Positions 6,296 through 13,842 of a stretch of 17,617 nucleotides of DNA are shown piece after piece. The stretch covers positions 81,814 to 99,430 of the forward strand of contig DINI01000035.1 of the NCBI GenBank assembly GCA_002426755.1, written 5' to 3'. A program made the translations under genes and the position numbers. The DNA is from Flavobacteriaceae bacterium UBA5544 (lineage in GTDB: Bacteria > Bacteroidota > Bacteroidia > Flavobacteriales > Flavobacteriaceae). The notes under the pieces are model-generated. The model was given only the letters and a program-made list of their open reading frames with translations, did not search any database and was not told the origin of the DNA. Position 1 is the stretch's first letter, and every line of letters starts with the position of its first letter.

Positions 6296-8374
6296 TCAAT
6301 TTGCCAAATACATCCCAAGTTTCAATTTCCAATAAGGAATTTGTTCTTCAAAATGTAAAAACATTGGTTTTAGACCTTCACTGCCTCCCAATTCTTCTTT
6401 TGCTTTTTGTATCGTTTCGATTTCTTTGGAAGTAATAAATTGATGAAGGTCGATTGCTTCGCCATCTTCGTGCATTTTAATGATGTGTCCGTAAATGGTA
6501 TCTTCTTTCAACTGGCGTTCAATAGAGATTTCCGAAATACTTTTGCCTTGCTTGAACAACTCATAACTTTGTTCATGTGTTGGTAATTTACTTTTTGAAA
6601 TTGATTGATGTTCCGCAATCACTTTCAGAAATCTTGTGGCGTATTTTTCTTGTTTTACTTTACCAACACCAAGAATGTTTGCAAATTCTGATTCGGTAGT
6701 TGGTAATTGTGCTTCCATATCTTTCAAACTGGCATCACTAAACACGATATAGGCCGGAACGTTTTCTTCAATGGCAATGATAGAACGCATTTTTCGCAAT
6801 TTTTCAAACAAGCCATCATCCATTACTGTTTTGGAGCGTTCCTTTTTCACTTCAGGAGTCAATTTTTGAAGTGTCGCCAAACGCACTTGTCTATCTTCGA
6901 ACAAAATCTTTTTTGCTAAAGGTGTCAGCAACAGACGACCATTCTCATGAAAACGGATTTCTAAAACACCTTGATTTATCATTTGCACACAATATTGCTG
7001 CAAATCGAGCCAAGAAACATCTTTGGCCGCTCCATAGGTTTTGATATGTTGATAGCCCTTCTCAAAAACTTGAGCGTTTTGCGCACCGCGAAGCACATCA
7101 ACCACCATCCCGAGCGCTTCTTCCTCTTTCAGACGTGCTACGGCTGAACACACTTTTTTGGTCAAAACTGTACCATCAAAATAATTTGGTGGCGCTTTAC
7201 AAATATCGCAGTTTCCGCAATTCTCTGTTAAATGTTCACCAAAATAATTGAGCAACGCGACACGCCGACAACTCAACGCTTCAGCAAATTGCTGCATTCT
7301 TTCGAGTTTGGCAATTTGATACGTTTCGTTTGAAGAACCTTGAATGAATTGACGCAATTGAATGACATCTGCAAAGCTGTAAAACAATAAATTATGAGAA
7401 GGTAAACCATCACGGCCACCACGGCCGATTTCCTGATAATATCCTTCAATATTTTTTGGCATATTATAATGAATAACCCAGCGCACATTGCTTTTGTCAA
7501 TTCCCATCCCAAAAGCAATCGTTGCAACTATAATCGGGACTCTATCATTGATAAAATCTTCTTGGATTGAATTTCTCTCTTCCGAAGATAAACCAGCGTG
7601 ATAAGCTTTAGCATCAAATCCACTTTTGTTTAATTTCTTTGCCAACGTTTCAGTACTTTTTCGGCTTAAACAGTAGATTATGCCACTTTCCTCACGTCTT
7701 GATTCAAGAAATTTTAAGATTTGATTCATTCGATTCGTACCTGGACGCACTTCCAAATAGAGATTTCTTCGGTCAAATGAAGCCAAATGCACAGACGCAT
7801 TTGGAATTTGTAATTGTGTTAAAATATCAGCTTGCGTGGCCTTATCTGCCGTTGCGGTGAACGCCACGATTGGAGTTTTAGGAAATTGCTCCTTTAGATA
7901 CCCCAACTGTGTATAGGCAGGACGAAAATCATGTCCCCAAGACGAGATGCAATGGGCTTCGTCAACGGCAATCAAACTGATTTTAATCCCCAAAAGATGA
8001 GGCAACAGATTTGATAAGGTTTCTGGTGCAACGTAAAGGAGTTGCAATTTGCCTTTCGCCAATTGGGAAAGTATCTCGTTTTGAACATCATGTTGCTGAC
8101 TGCTGTTATAAAATGCGGAAGGAATACCGTTGGCACGAAGTGCATCCACTTGGTCTTTCATCAACGCTATCAAAGGTGAAATGACAATGGCAGTCCCTTC
8201 CAAAATTAAAGAAGGCAACTGAAAACAAAGGGATTTTCCGCCTCCTGTTGGCATAATGGCCAGAATATCTTTCCCTTCAAGAATATCGTTGATGATTTTT
8301 TCTTGATTTGGTCGAAAACTATCATATCCAAAATGGGATTTAAGTAGCGTATATATGGAATCTTGTGCAATCAT
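6296..8374 (-). CDS. recQ: ATP-dependent DNA helicase RecQ
   Basis: This 692-aa 3'-to-5' helicase unwinds recombination intermediates and stalled forks. The order is: Walker A MPTGGGKS (41-48), DEAH box (138-141, in DEAHCISSWGHDF), AFTATAD (171-177), and motif VI QEIGRGGRDG (314-323). A zinc site follows with Cys at 369, 386, 389 and 392, then the RQC winged helix (about 400-510), an HRDC domain (about 520-595) and a C-terminal helix-turn-helix-like segment (about 600-640, 'GKSISEISIERQL'). The length is longer than the E. coli enzyme because of that tail. All helicase motifs are intact. TAAATTTG ends only four bases before the ATG, so the mRNA may be leaderless. Confidence 0.95.
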   Translation of the reverse strand: MIAQDSIYTLLKSHFGYDSFRPNQEKIINDILEGKDILAIMPTGGGKSLCFQLPSLILEGTAIVISPLIALMKDQVDALRANGIPSAFYNSSQQHDVQNEILSQLAKGKLQLLYVAPETLSNLLPHLLGIKISLIAVDEAHCISSWGHDFRPAYTQLGYLKEQFPKTPIVAFTATADKATQADILTQLQIPNASVHLASFDRRNLYLEVRPGTNRMNQILKFLESRREESGIIYCLSRKSTETLAKKLNKSGFDAKAYHAGLSSEERNSIQEDFINDRVPIIVATIAFGMGIDKSNVRWVIHYNMPKNIEGYYQEIGRGGRDGLPSHNLLFYSFADVIQLRQFIQGSSNETYQIAKLERMQQFAEALSCRRVALLNYFGEHLTENCGNCDICKAPPNYFDGTVLTKKVCSAVARLKEEEALGMVVDVLRGAQNAQVFEKGYQHIKTYGAAKDVSWLDLQQYCVQMINQGVLEIRFHENGRLLLTPLAKKILFEDRQVRLATLQKLTPEVKKERSKTVMDDGLFEKLRKMRSIIAIEENVPAYIVFSDASLKDMEAQLPTTESEFANILGVGKVKQEKYATRFLKVIAEHQSISKSKLPTHEQSYELFKQGKSISEISIERQLKEDTIYGHIIKMHEDGEAIDLHQFITSKEIETIQKAKEELGGSEGLKPMFLHFEEQIPYWKLKLGMYLAN

Positions 8375-8378
8375 TTTT

Positions 8379-8386
8379 CAAATTTA
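8379..8386 (-). promoter_or_regulatory. -7 element abutting the recQ start
   Basis: TAAATTTG on the minus strand matches TAnnTTTG exactly, and the recQ ATG begins four bases later. I find no good -33 TTTG at the usual distance, so this rests on the -7 match alone. Confidence 0.35.
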
Positions 8387-8425
8387 CTAATTAAACATAA
8401 GGATGTCTCATCAATTTGTATTCAA

Positions 8426-8470
8426 TGAAAAAATTCCAAATTCCTACTATGTTTTCTGGAATTTGGAATT
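8426..8470 (-). terminator. Terminator of the ssb transcript
   Basis: A perfect 13-bp stem (8432-8444 with 8458-8470, AATTCCAAATTCC and its complement) encloses a 13-nt loop. On the minus strand it is followed by a T run. It lies 28 nt after the ssb stop and before recQ, so it separates the two genes. Confidence 0.8.
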
Positions 8471-8497
8471 TATCATTTTGAATAAGATTAAAGCCTT

Positions 8498-8833
8498 TTA
8501 TTTACCTCCCAACATCATCAACTCACTACAAACAATTTCTGTGATGTATCGCTTTTCACCTTCTTTGGTGTCATAACTGCGTGAGGTCAATTTACCTTCA
8601 ATGGCTACTTCTTTCCCTTTTGTAAGGTAATTTTCAACAATTTTGGCCGTAGTTCCCCAAGCGACAACATTATGCCACTGTGTGTCCGTTACCTTTTCGC
8701 CTTTCGCGTTTTTGTAACTCTCATTGGTGGCGATAGAAAATTTCGCCAATGTTTTTCCTGATTCAAGATTGATGATTTCAGGGTCGTTACCTAGATTACC
8801 AATCAACTGTACTTTGTTTCTTAATGTGCTCAT
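8498..8833 (-). CDS. ssb: Single-stranded DNA-binding protein, short form
   Basis: This 111-aa protein is an OB-fold SSB that coats single-stranded DNA in replication and repair. Family features are 'NKVQLIGNLGNDPEI' at the N-terminus, 'AKFSIATNE' near 30-38, 'TQWHNVVAWG' at 51-60 with the DNA-stacking tryptophans W53 and W59, and 'GKEVAIEGKL' at 73-82. It stops right after the OB domain (ELMMLGGK). It lacks the flexible linker and the acidic DDDIPF-type tip through which standard SSBs recruit partners, RecQ among them. It may be a secondary paralogue rather than the essential SSB. It is transcribed toward recQ but separated from it by a strong terminator. Confidence 0.92.
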   Translation of the reverse strand: MSTLRNKVQLIGNLGNDPEIINLESGKTLAKFSIATNESYKNAKGEKVTDTQWHNVVAWGTTAKIVENYLTKGKEVAIEGKLTSRSYDTKEGEKRYITEIVCSELMMLGGK

Positions 8834-8949
8834 GATTTTAAATTTTTTACGTTAAACAGTTAATACTATTGAATATCGTTCGGTCAATTCAACAAGGCAA
8901 AGATGCGGTGGTTTGCAAATGCTATTCGGTTGTTACGTATTTAAAATCG

Positions 8950-8977
8950 TTTGTAAATGTTTGTAAACGTTTACAAA
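8950..8977. promoter_or_regulatory. LacI/CcpA-type operator with phased half-sites
   Basis: Positions 8960-8977 form a perfect 18-bp palindrome, TTTGTAAACGTTTACAAA. Its core TGTAAACGTTTACA fits the central-CG operators of LacI/GalR-family repressors, including the Gram-positive cre consensus. An extra direct half-site, TTTGTAAA, lies at 8950-8957, so half-sites begin at 8950, 8960 and (inverted) 8970, exactly one helical turn apart. It sits in the divergent region between ssb and the methyltransferase, where the latter's -33 element would be expected. The regulator is not in this window. Confidence 0.6.
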
Positions 8978-8989
8978 TGGATAATTCAT

Positions 8990-8997
8990 TATATTTG
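8990..8997 (+). promoter_or_regulatory. -7 element of the methyltransferase gene
   Basis: TATATTTG is an exact TAnnTTTG match ending four bases before the ATG at 9002. The usual -33 TTTG is missing, and the operator palindrome occupies that region. A leaderless or nearly leaderless mRNA is predicted. Confidence 0.45.
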
Positions 8998-9001
8998 GGG
9001 C

Positions 9002-9646
9002 ATGGCCAAACTCATCAGCTATCTTTACCCCATCACAAAAAAAGTTCCGTCCGATTTTAGCGGAACCTTGGAAATCACTTGGTATAACGGTAAAAAGCAT
9101 TTAAACACCAAAAACGCCAATTATTCGTATGGGTTACTTCAACGGATTTTAAAATTTGGTTTGGACAAAATTGACCTAAAAAAAGTGAATTCCATATTGC
9201 TTTTAGGGCTTGGCGGTGGCAGTGTTGTACAAACATTGCGACAAGATTTCAACTTCGAAAAATCGATTGTAGCCGTTGATATCGATGCTAAAATTATTGA
9301 GATTGCTAAAAATGAATTCAATCTTAAGGATGACAAAAATTTAAACATCATTTGTGAAGATGCCTTATTGTTTATGGATTCCAACAACAAGCAATTTGAT
9401 TTAATCATCATCGATTTGTTCATTGATATAACCGTTCCGAAAGAGTTTTTGGCACTATATTTTTGGCAACAAGTTCTTAAATCGTCTTCCGTTAATGGTG
9501 TCATATTATTTAATGCTTCTTTGGAGAAAACCAAAAGCAACGCGTTGCAAAACGTGATCGATTATTTAAAAAGTAAATTTTTAACTGTTGAAGTTTTTGA
9601 AAAAGTGAACAACACAAATACAATTATCATTGCAAAAGGTTTGTGA
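9002..9646 (+). CDS. Spermidine-synthase-like methyltransferase-fold protein
   Basis: A 214-aa protein with a class I Rossmann methyltransferase core like spermidine synthases. It has motif I LLLGLGGGS (about 66-74), the acidic VDID (92-95) that would hold the adenosyl ribose, 'ICEDALLFM' (117-125) and 'FDLIIIDLF' (132-140). The N-terminal beta domain of true spermidine synthases is reduced to a short strand region (GTLEITWYNGKKHL). Its substrate is therefore uncertain, and polyamine synthesis is only one possibility. The frame has an ATG at 8957, but that lies inside the operator repeats. The ATG at 9002 follows the -7 element and starts the recognisable domain. It is divergent from ssb. Confidence 0.75.
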   Translation: MAKLISYLYPITKKVPSDFSGTLEITWYNGKKHLNTKNANYSYGLLQRILKFGLDKIDLKKVNSILLLGLGGGSVVQTLRQDFNFEKSIVAVDIDAKIIEIAKNEFNLKDDKNLNIICEDALLFMDSNNKQFDLIIIDLFIDITVPKEFLALYFWQQVLKSSSVNGVILFNASLEKTKSNALQNVIDYLKSKFLTVEVFEKVNNTNTIIIAKGL

Positions 9647-9668
9647 AACACTGAAAACGAATAATTTG
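9640..9668 (+). promoter_or_regulatory. Probable promoter of the zinc-ribbon gene
   Basis: TTTG (9640-9643), overlapping the end of the methyltransferase gene, is followed after 18 nt by TAATTTG (9662-9668), a one-base-short version of TAnnTTTG. It would give a leader of about 30 nt before the ATG at 9702. Confidence 0.4.
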
Positions 9669-9701
9669 TATCTTGTCAATGGATTTTAAATCAAACAACT
9701 T

Positions 9702-10052
9702 ATGAGTAAAGAATGTTTGGAATGTGGTGAAAAGATTGTCGGACGTACCGACAAAAAATTCTGTAGTGATGCCTGTCGGAATTCGTACAACAACACCATC
9801 AACAAAGACAGTAAAAATCTGATTCGGAATACGAATAATTGGTTGCGAAAAAACTATCGCATTCTGGAAGCTTTGAATCCCGAACAGAAAACCAAGGTCT
9901 CAAGAGCAAAATTGATAGAAAAAGGATTTGATTTTAATTACTTTACAAGCATTTATACCACCAAAGCCGGAACTGTTTATTATTTTGTTTATGACCAAGG
10001 CTATTTGCCCATAGAAGGTGATTATTTTGCCTTGGTCAAAAGGGAGAGTTAA
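9702..10052 (+). CDS. Small zinc-ribbon protein, function unknown
   Basis: A 116-aa protein. The N-terminus has a CxxC...CxxxC zinc-binding set (C5, C8, C21, C25; 'CLECGEKI' and 'FCSDACRNSYNN'), like the DUF2116-type ribbons seen at the start of many small proteins. The rest is a basic helical region (about 30-75, 'NNWLRKNYRILEAL') and a C-terminal beta part ('AGTVYYFVYDQGYLPI'). No membrane segment is visible. The basic zinc-ribbon segment might bind nucleic acid, but nothing in the sequence proves it. It converges on the CBS gene with no base between the two stop codons and no visible terminator. Confidence 0.75.
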   Translation: MSKECLECGEKIVGRTDKKFCSDACRNSYNNTINKDSKNLIRNTNNWLRKNYRILEALNPEQKTKVSRAKLIEKGFDFNYFTSIYTTKAGTVYYFVYDQGYLPIEGDYFALVKRES

Positions 10053-10550
10053 TTATTCTGGTCCTGAATTAGTTGTTTTTGTCGTAGAGTTCCAATTTTG
10101 ACCCTTTAACTTTAAAGCGGCTTTCAAAATATCTTTTTGGCTTATTTGTCCTACCAATTTACCGCTTTCAATAATTGGAAACCGCCGGTGTTTGGATTCC
10201 AAAAAAACATTGGCCGCATCAAACACATTCATATTACCATCAATGGTATCGACATTTTTTATCATGCGCTGTTCCACCGTGTCGTCTTCCATTGGCATAT
10301 TGTAGTAACGACTTTCACTGATTTGTTTTAAGCAATCACCTTCCGATATAATGCCTACCAATTCATTATTATCATTCACAACGGGTCCGCCAGAAATTTT
10401 ATGTTTGATGAGCATTTCCACAACGTTAATGACTTTTTGCTCGGGTTTAAAAGTGATTAAATCCTTGGTCATAAAATCCCTTACCTTAAAAGGAAGTGAT
10501 TCTGTACTTGATTGCTGCTTCCGTGCGCCTTGAAAACTTTTGATTGCCAT
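10053..10550 (-). CDS. CBS-domain pair protein
   Basis: This 165-aa protein consists almost wholly of two CBS motifs, about 22-76 (VRDFMTKDLITFKPEQ ... GIISEGDCLK) and 93-148 (VEQRMIKNVDTI ... VGQISQKDILKAA), with short polar tails. CBS pairs (Bateman modules) bind adenine nucleotides or S-adenosylmethionine and regulate partner proteins. No catalytic or membrane domain is attached, so it would act as a stand-alone sensor, and the ligand cannot be predicted. The start MAIKSFQGARKQQ is the only ATG before the domain. The gene ends immediately next to the convergent zinc-ribbon gene. Confidence 0.9.
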   Translation of the reverse strand: MAIKSFQGARKQQSSTESLPFKVRDFMTKDLITFKPEQKVINVVEMLIKHKISGGPVVNDNNELVGIISEGDCLKQISESRYYNMPMEDDTVEQRMIKNVDTIDGNMNVFDAANVFLESKHRRFPIIESGKLVGQISQKDILKAALKLKGQNWNSTTKTTNSGPE

Positions 10551-10664
10551 AACTATTTGATTTTAAAGAATCTTAAATTTAGGCAAAATATGTCATTTAA
10601 CCTAACATGAAATTGGAGTCAAATTATTTTGTATTTTTATAAGACCAACCAACACTAACTAATC

Positions 10665-12965
10665 ATGTTAAAAAAAGCCGCTGCACTTCTGCTCATTATC
10701 ATTGCTGTTTATTGGAGTTTTTATGCGCTCATACCGCACTCGATTTCGGGTTTAGATACTTCTGAGTCCGAATTTTCTACTGATAGAGCCTTGGTTCAAC
10801 TTAAAGAAATCTCAAAACAGCCTCATTTTACAGGTTCTGAAAACCACGAAAGCGTTAGAAACTATATTGCAAAAGAGCTTGAAAGTTTGGGTTTGGAAAC
10901 TCAAATACAAGAAGGAAATACCTTAACAGATTGGGGAACTTTTGTAAAGCCTAAAAATATTCTCGCTCGTATCAAAGGTTCAGACAATTCCAAAGCCTTG
11001 CTATTGCTGTCGCATTATGACAGTAATCCGCATTCTTCCTATGGTGCAAGTGATGCTGGTTCAGGAGTTGTAACAATCCTTGAAGGTTTGCGTGCTTTTT
11101 TAAGTAAAAATAAAAGACCCAAGAATGACATTATCATACTTATTACAGATGCAGAAGAATTAGGGCTGAACGGTGCTTCTCTTTTTGTAAATAAGCATCC
11201 TTGGGCTAAAGACGTGGGCTTGGTCCTTAATTTTGAAGCACGCGGCAGTGGAGGCCCAAGTTATATGTTGGTGGAAACCAATGGTGGTAACCAAAAACTC
11301 ATTGAGGGATTTAAAGCGGCCCATCCTGATTATCCCGTTGCAAATTCTTTAGCTTACAGCATTTATAAAATGCTTCCGAATGACACCGATTTGACCCGTT
11401 TTAGAGAAGATGCCAATATCGATGGATTTAATTTTGCTTTTATTGATGACCATTTTGATTATCATACGGCTCTTGATACTTATGACCGTTTGGACAGGAA
11501 TACATTAGAGCATCAAGGAAGTTATTTAATGCCTCTATTGAATTATTTTGCAGATGCCAATCTTAATAATCTGAAAAGCAAAAACGATGATGTCTATTTT
11601 AATGTACCCCTTTTCAAAACGATAAGTTATCCGTTTTCATGGGTTCTACCGATGCTCATCATTGCCCTATTGATTTTTATTGCATTGGTGTTCTATGGCA
11701 TCAACAAACGCACTCTGGAGTCCAACGAAATGGCAAAAGCATTTTTGCCGGGCATAGCTGCGGTAATCATTAATGGATTGGTTGGTTATTTCGGTTGGAA
11801 AGCCCTTTGTGCCATCTATCCGCAATATAATGAAATGTTGCATGGCTTCACCTATAATGGCCATGCCTATATTTGGGCATTTTCCCTGTTTTCCATCGCC
11901 GTATGTATGTGGTTATACAGTAAAGTCTATAAACCAGAAAACACGGCTAGTTTGGCGGTTCCACCTTTGTTTTTGTGGTTGGTCATTTGTGGCGTCATCG
12001 CTATTAAACTTAATGGCGCCAGTTTTTTCATTATTCCTGTTTATTTTGGGTTGATTAGCTTATTTGTGTTGGTTCGTCAAAAACATCCAAACATCATCCT
12101 TATGACCTTGTTACTGTTTCCGGTGTTGATGATGATGTCGCCTTTTGTACAAATGTTTCCAGTTGGCTTGGGATTGAAAATGCTCATTGCCTCAACACTT
12201 ATGGTGTCTTTGATTTTTTCTCTATGCATTTCCGTTTTTGGATTTTCGAGATATAAAAATCGATGGTCTTATGTTTTGTTTGCGGCTTCAATAATCTTCT
12301 TGATTTTGGCACATTTCAAATCAGATTTCAGTGAAGAGCGCCCAAAACCTAATAGTTTAGTGTATGTCTATGATGCCGATAGAGATGCTGCTGTTTGGGC
12401 AACCTACGACTATATTTTGGACGATTGGACCAAGCCCTTCTTGACTGATAAACCAGATAAAGCCGAAGGCTTTTTAAATGAAAAATTCAGTAGTAAGTAT
12501 AAAACTCCATTCACATTTAGCAAAAAAGCCAATATCAAACCTTTGAGCCTTCCCTATATTGACAAACAAAAAGATACCGTGATCGCGGGTTTGAGACACG
12601 TTAAATTGTTTATCACACCGCAGCGAAAGGTAAATCGGATGGAATTTTTTGCGGATTCAACATATAAATTTTTATCTTTTAATTTAAATGGAATGAAGGT
12701 GGAAAAACCTAAAAATGCCGTTTCGGTATTTGCCAATCGAAAAGGAAATCGTCTGTTTAGTTATTATGTATCCGATGAAAAATATCTCGAAATGGAGTTT
12801 ATCATTCCTGCTGAGCAGAAAACTGAATTCATTATGTACAGCTCGTCCAATGATATGCTCGACAATGCGTTGTTTGATGTTCCCAAACGTCCAACGACAA
12901 TGATTCCAAAACCATTCGTTCTGAATGATGCGGTTATTGTCAAAAAAACAATTGCACTTGAATAA
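10665..12965 (+). CDS. M28-family membrane metallopeptidase
   Basis: A 766-aa protein with an N-terminal membrane anchor (about 4-22), then a zinc aminopeptidase domain of family M28. Expected di-zinc ligands are visible: H117 and D119 in LLSHYDSNP, D130 in GASDAGSG, the catalytic pair E164-E165 in TDAEELGLNG, E191 in NFEARGSGGPS, and H267 in FDYHTALDTYDR. Residues about 320-560 hold about eight further hydrophobic helices, and a soluble C-terminal domain (about 570-766) follows. This is the layout of the eukaryotic vacuolar membrane protease Pff1 and FXNA-type enzymes. The peptidase domain should face the periplasm and trim peptides from their N-termini. It overlaps the next gene by eight bases, which suggests co-transcription. 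Confidence 0.9.
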   Translation: MLKKAAALLLIIIAVYWSFYALIPHSISGLDTSESEFSTDRALVQLKEISKQPHFTGSENHESVRNYIAKELESLGLETQIQEGNTLTDWGTFVKPKNILARIKGSDNSKALLLLSHYDSNPHSSYGASDAGSGVVTILEGLRAFLSKNKRPKNDIIILITDAEELGLNGASLFVNKHPWAKDVGLVLNFEARGSGGPSYMLVETNGGNQKLIEGFKAAHPDYPVANSLAYSIYKMLPNDTDLTRFREDANIDGFNFAFIDDHFDYHTALDTYDRLDRNTLEHQGSYLMPLLNYFADANLNNLKSKNDDVYFNVPLFKTISYPFSWVLPMLIIALLIFIALVFYGINKRTLESNEMAKAFLPGIAAVIINGLVGYFGWKALCAIYPQYNEMLHGFTYNGHAYIWAFSLFSIAVCMWLYSKVYKPENTASLAVPPLFLWLVICGVIAIKLNGASFFIIPVYFGLISLFVLVRQKHPNIILMTLLLFPVLMMMSPFVQMFPVGLGLKMLIASTLMVSLIFSLCISVFGFSRYKNRWSYVLFAASIIFLILAHFKSDFSEERPKPNSLVYVYDADRDAAVWATYDYILDDWTKPFLTDKPDKAEGFLNEKFSSKYKTPFTFSKKANIKPLSLPYIDKQKDTVIAGLRHVKLFITPQRKVNRMEFFADSTYKFLSFNLNGMKVEKPKNAVSVFANRKGNRLFSYYVSDEKYLEMEFIIPAEQKTEFIMYSSSNDMLDNALFDVPKRPTTMIPKPFVLNDAVIVKKTIALE

Positions 12966-13770
12966 AAACATAAGCATCATTGGTTGCGGTTGGCTAGGTT
13001 TGCCTTTGGCGAAACAATTTATAGAAAACAATTACAAAGTAAAAGGCTCGTCCACTTCCATCGAAAAAATAGACATTTTAAAATCTTTTGGAATTGATGC
13101 CTTTTATGTAGAGTTGACCGAACAGGGTGTCAAAGGCGATATCCAAAACTGTCTTTCAGAAAGTGAGATTCTGGTGCTGAACATTCCTCCTGGATTGAGA
13201 AAGCATCCTGAAAACGATTTTGTAAATCAAATGCAATTTCTCATAACTCATATAGAAGCCTCTTCCATTAAAAAAATCATTTTTATAAGTTCCACTTCCG
13301 TATATGCCGATGAAGAATCGATTCCAACCATTACTGAAGAATCAATAAAAAATCCTGATTCACCATCAGGGAAACAGTTATTGGAGGTTGAAAATGTAAT
13401 TGAAAATAACAAAAGCTTTCAAACGATTATTCTTCGATTTAGTGGTTTATTTGGCGACCATAGACACCCTGCAAAGTCCCTGTCGGGAAGATCTAATTTA
13501 AAAAATGCCAATGCGCCAGTAAATTTGATCCATCTTAAAGATTGCATTGGCATCATCCAAAAACTAGTCAAAAAAGATGAATGGGATGAGGCATTTAATG
13601 CTTCTACAACACCACACCCATCTCGAAAAGATTATTATACTTCCGTTTGCAAAGCAATGGACTTACCGCTTCCGAAGTTTGATGAAGACCTCCCAAGTAA
13701 AGGGAAACACATTGATTCTTCCAAATTAAAACGGCAATTAGGTTATGAATTTAAAGTCAAAATTGAATAA
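12958..13770 (+). CDS. YeeZ-like SDR / NAD(P)-binding protein
   Basis: A 270-aa Rossmann-fold protein that begins almost at once with the dinucleotide motif IIGCGWLGLP (GxGxxG at 9-14). The strand 'FISSTSVYADE' is near 110-120, and 'SPSGKQLLEVE' near 135-145. The usual SDR YxxxK tyrosine is a serine here (SGKQ), as I recall for E. coli YeeZ, so classic SDR dehydrogenase activity is doubtful. YeeZ relatives are of uncertain function. I chose the TTG at 12958, which overlaps the upstream stop (TTGAATAA), because it gives MNKNISIIGCGWLG, where the family starts. An ATG at 12925 would add 11 residues and a 41-nt overlap. Confidence 0.8.
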   Translation: MNKNISIIGCGWLGLPLAKQFIENNYKVKGSSTSIEKIDILKSFGIDAFYVELTEQGVKGDIQNCLSESEILVLNIPPGLRKHPENDFVNQMQFLITHIEASSIKKIIFISSTSVYADEESIPTITEESIKNPDSPSGKQLLEVENVIENNKSFQTIILRFSGLFGDHRHPAKSLSGRSNLKNANAPVNLIHLKDCIGIIQKLVKKDEWDEAFNASTTPHPSRKDYYTSVCKAMDLPLPKFDEDLPSKGKHIDSSKLKRQLGYEFKVKIE

Positions 13771-13842
13771 TTAGCAAATTGTTAAGATTATATCCTATTA
13801 ATTTTTATAGTTTTAGCCCGTTAAAAAAATTTACAGTAACAG

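Noticed and set aside
8957..9001. Longer N-terminus for the methyltransferase from the ATG at 8957
   Set aside because: The start lies within the operator half-sites and upstream of the -7 element at 8990-8997. The extra residues (MFVNVYKWIIHYIWG) do not belong to the fold.
9139..9540. 133-aa minus-strand open frame opposite the methyltransferase
   Set aside because: It is a mirror of a real Rossmann-fold gene whose motifs are read on the plus strand, with no independent start signals.
10624..10631. TTATTTTG as a -7 element for the M28 peptidase gene
   Set aside because: It is a one-mismatch match, but there is no TTG at the expected -33 distance, so support is too weak to list as a feature.
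12684..13031. 115-aa minus-strand open frame across the M28/YeeZ junction
   Set aside because: It lies opposite two supported genes and its translation is Phe/Ile-rich without domain features.
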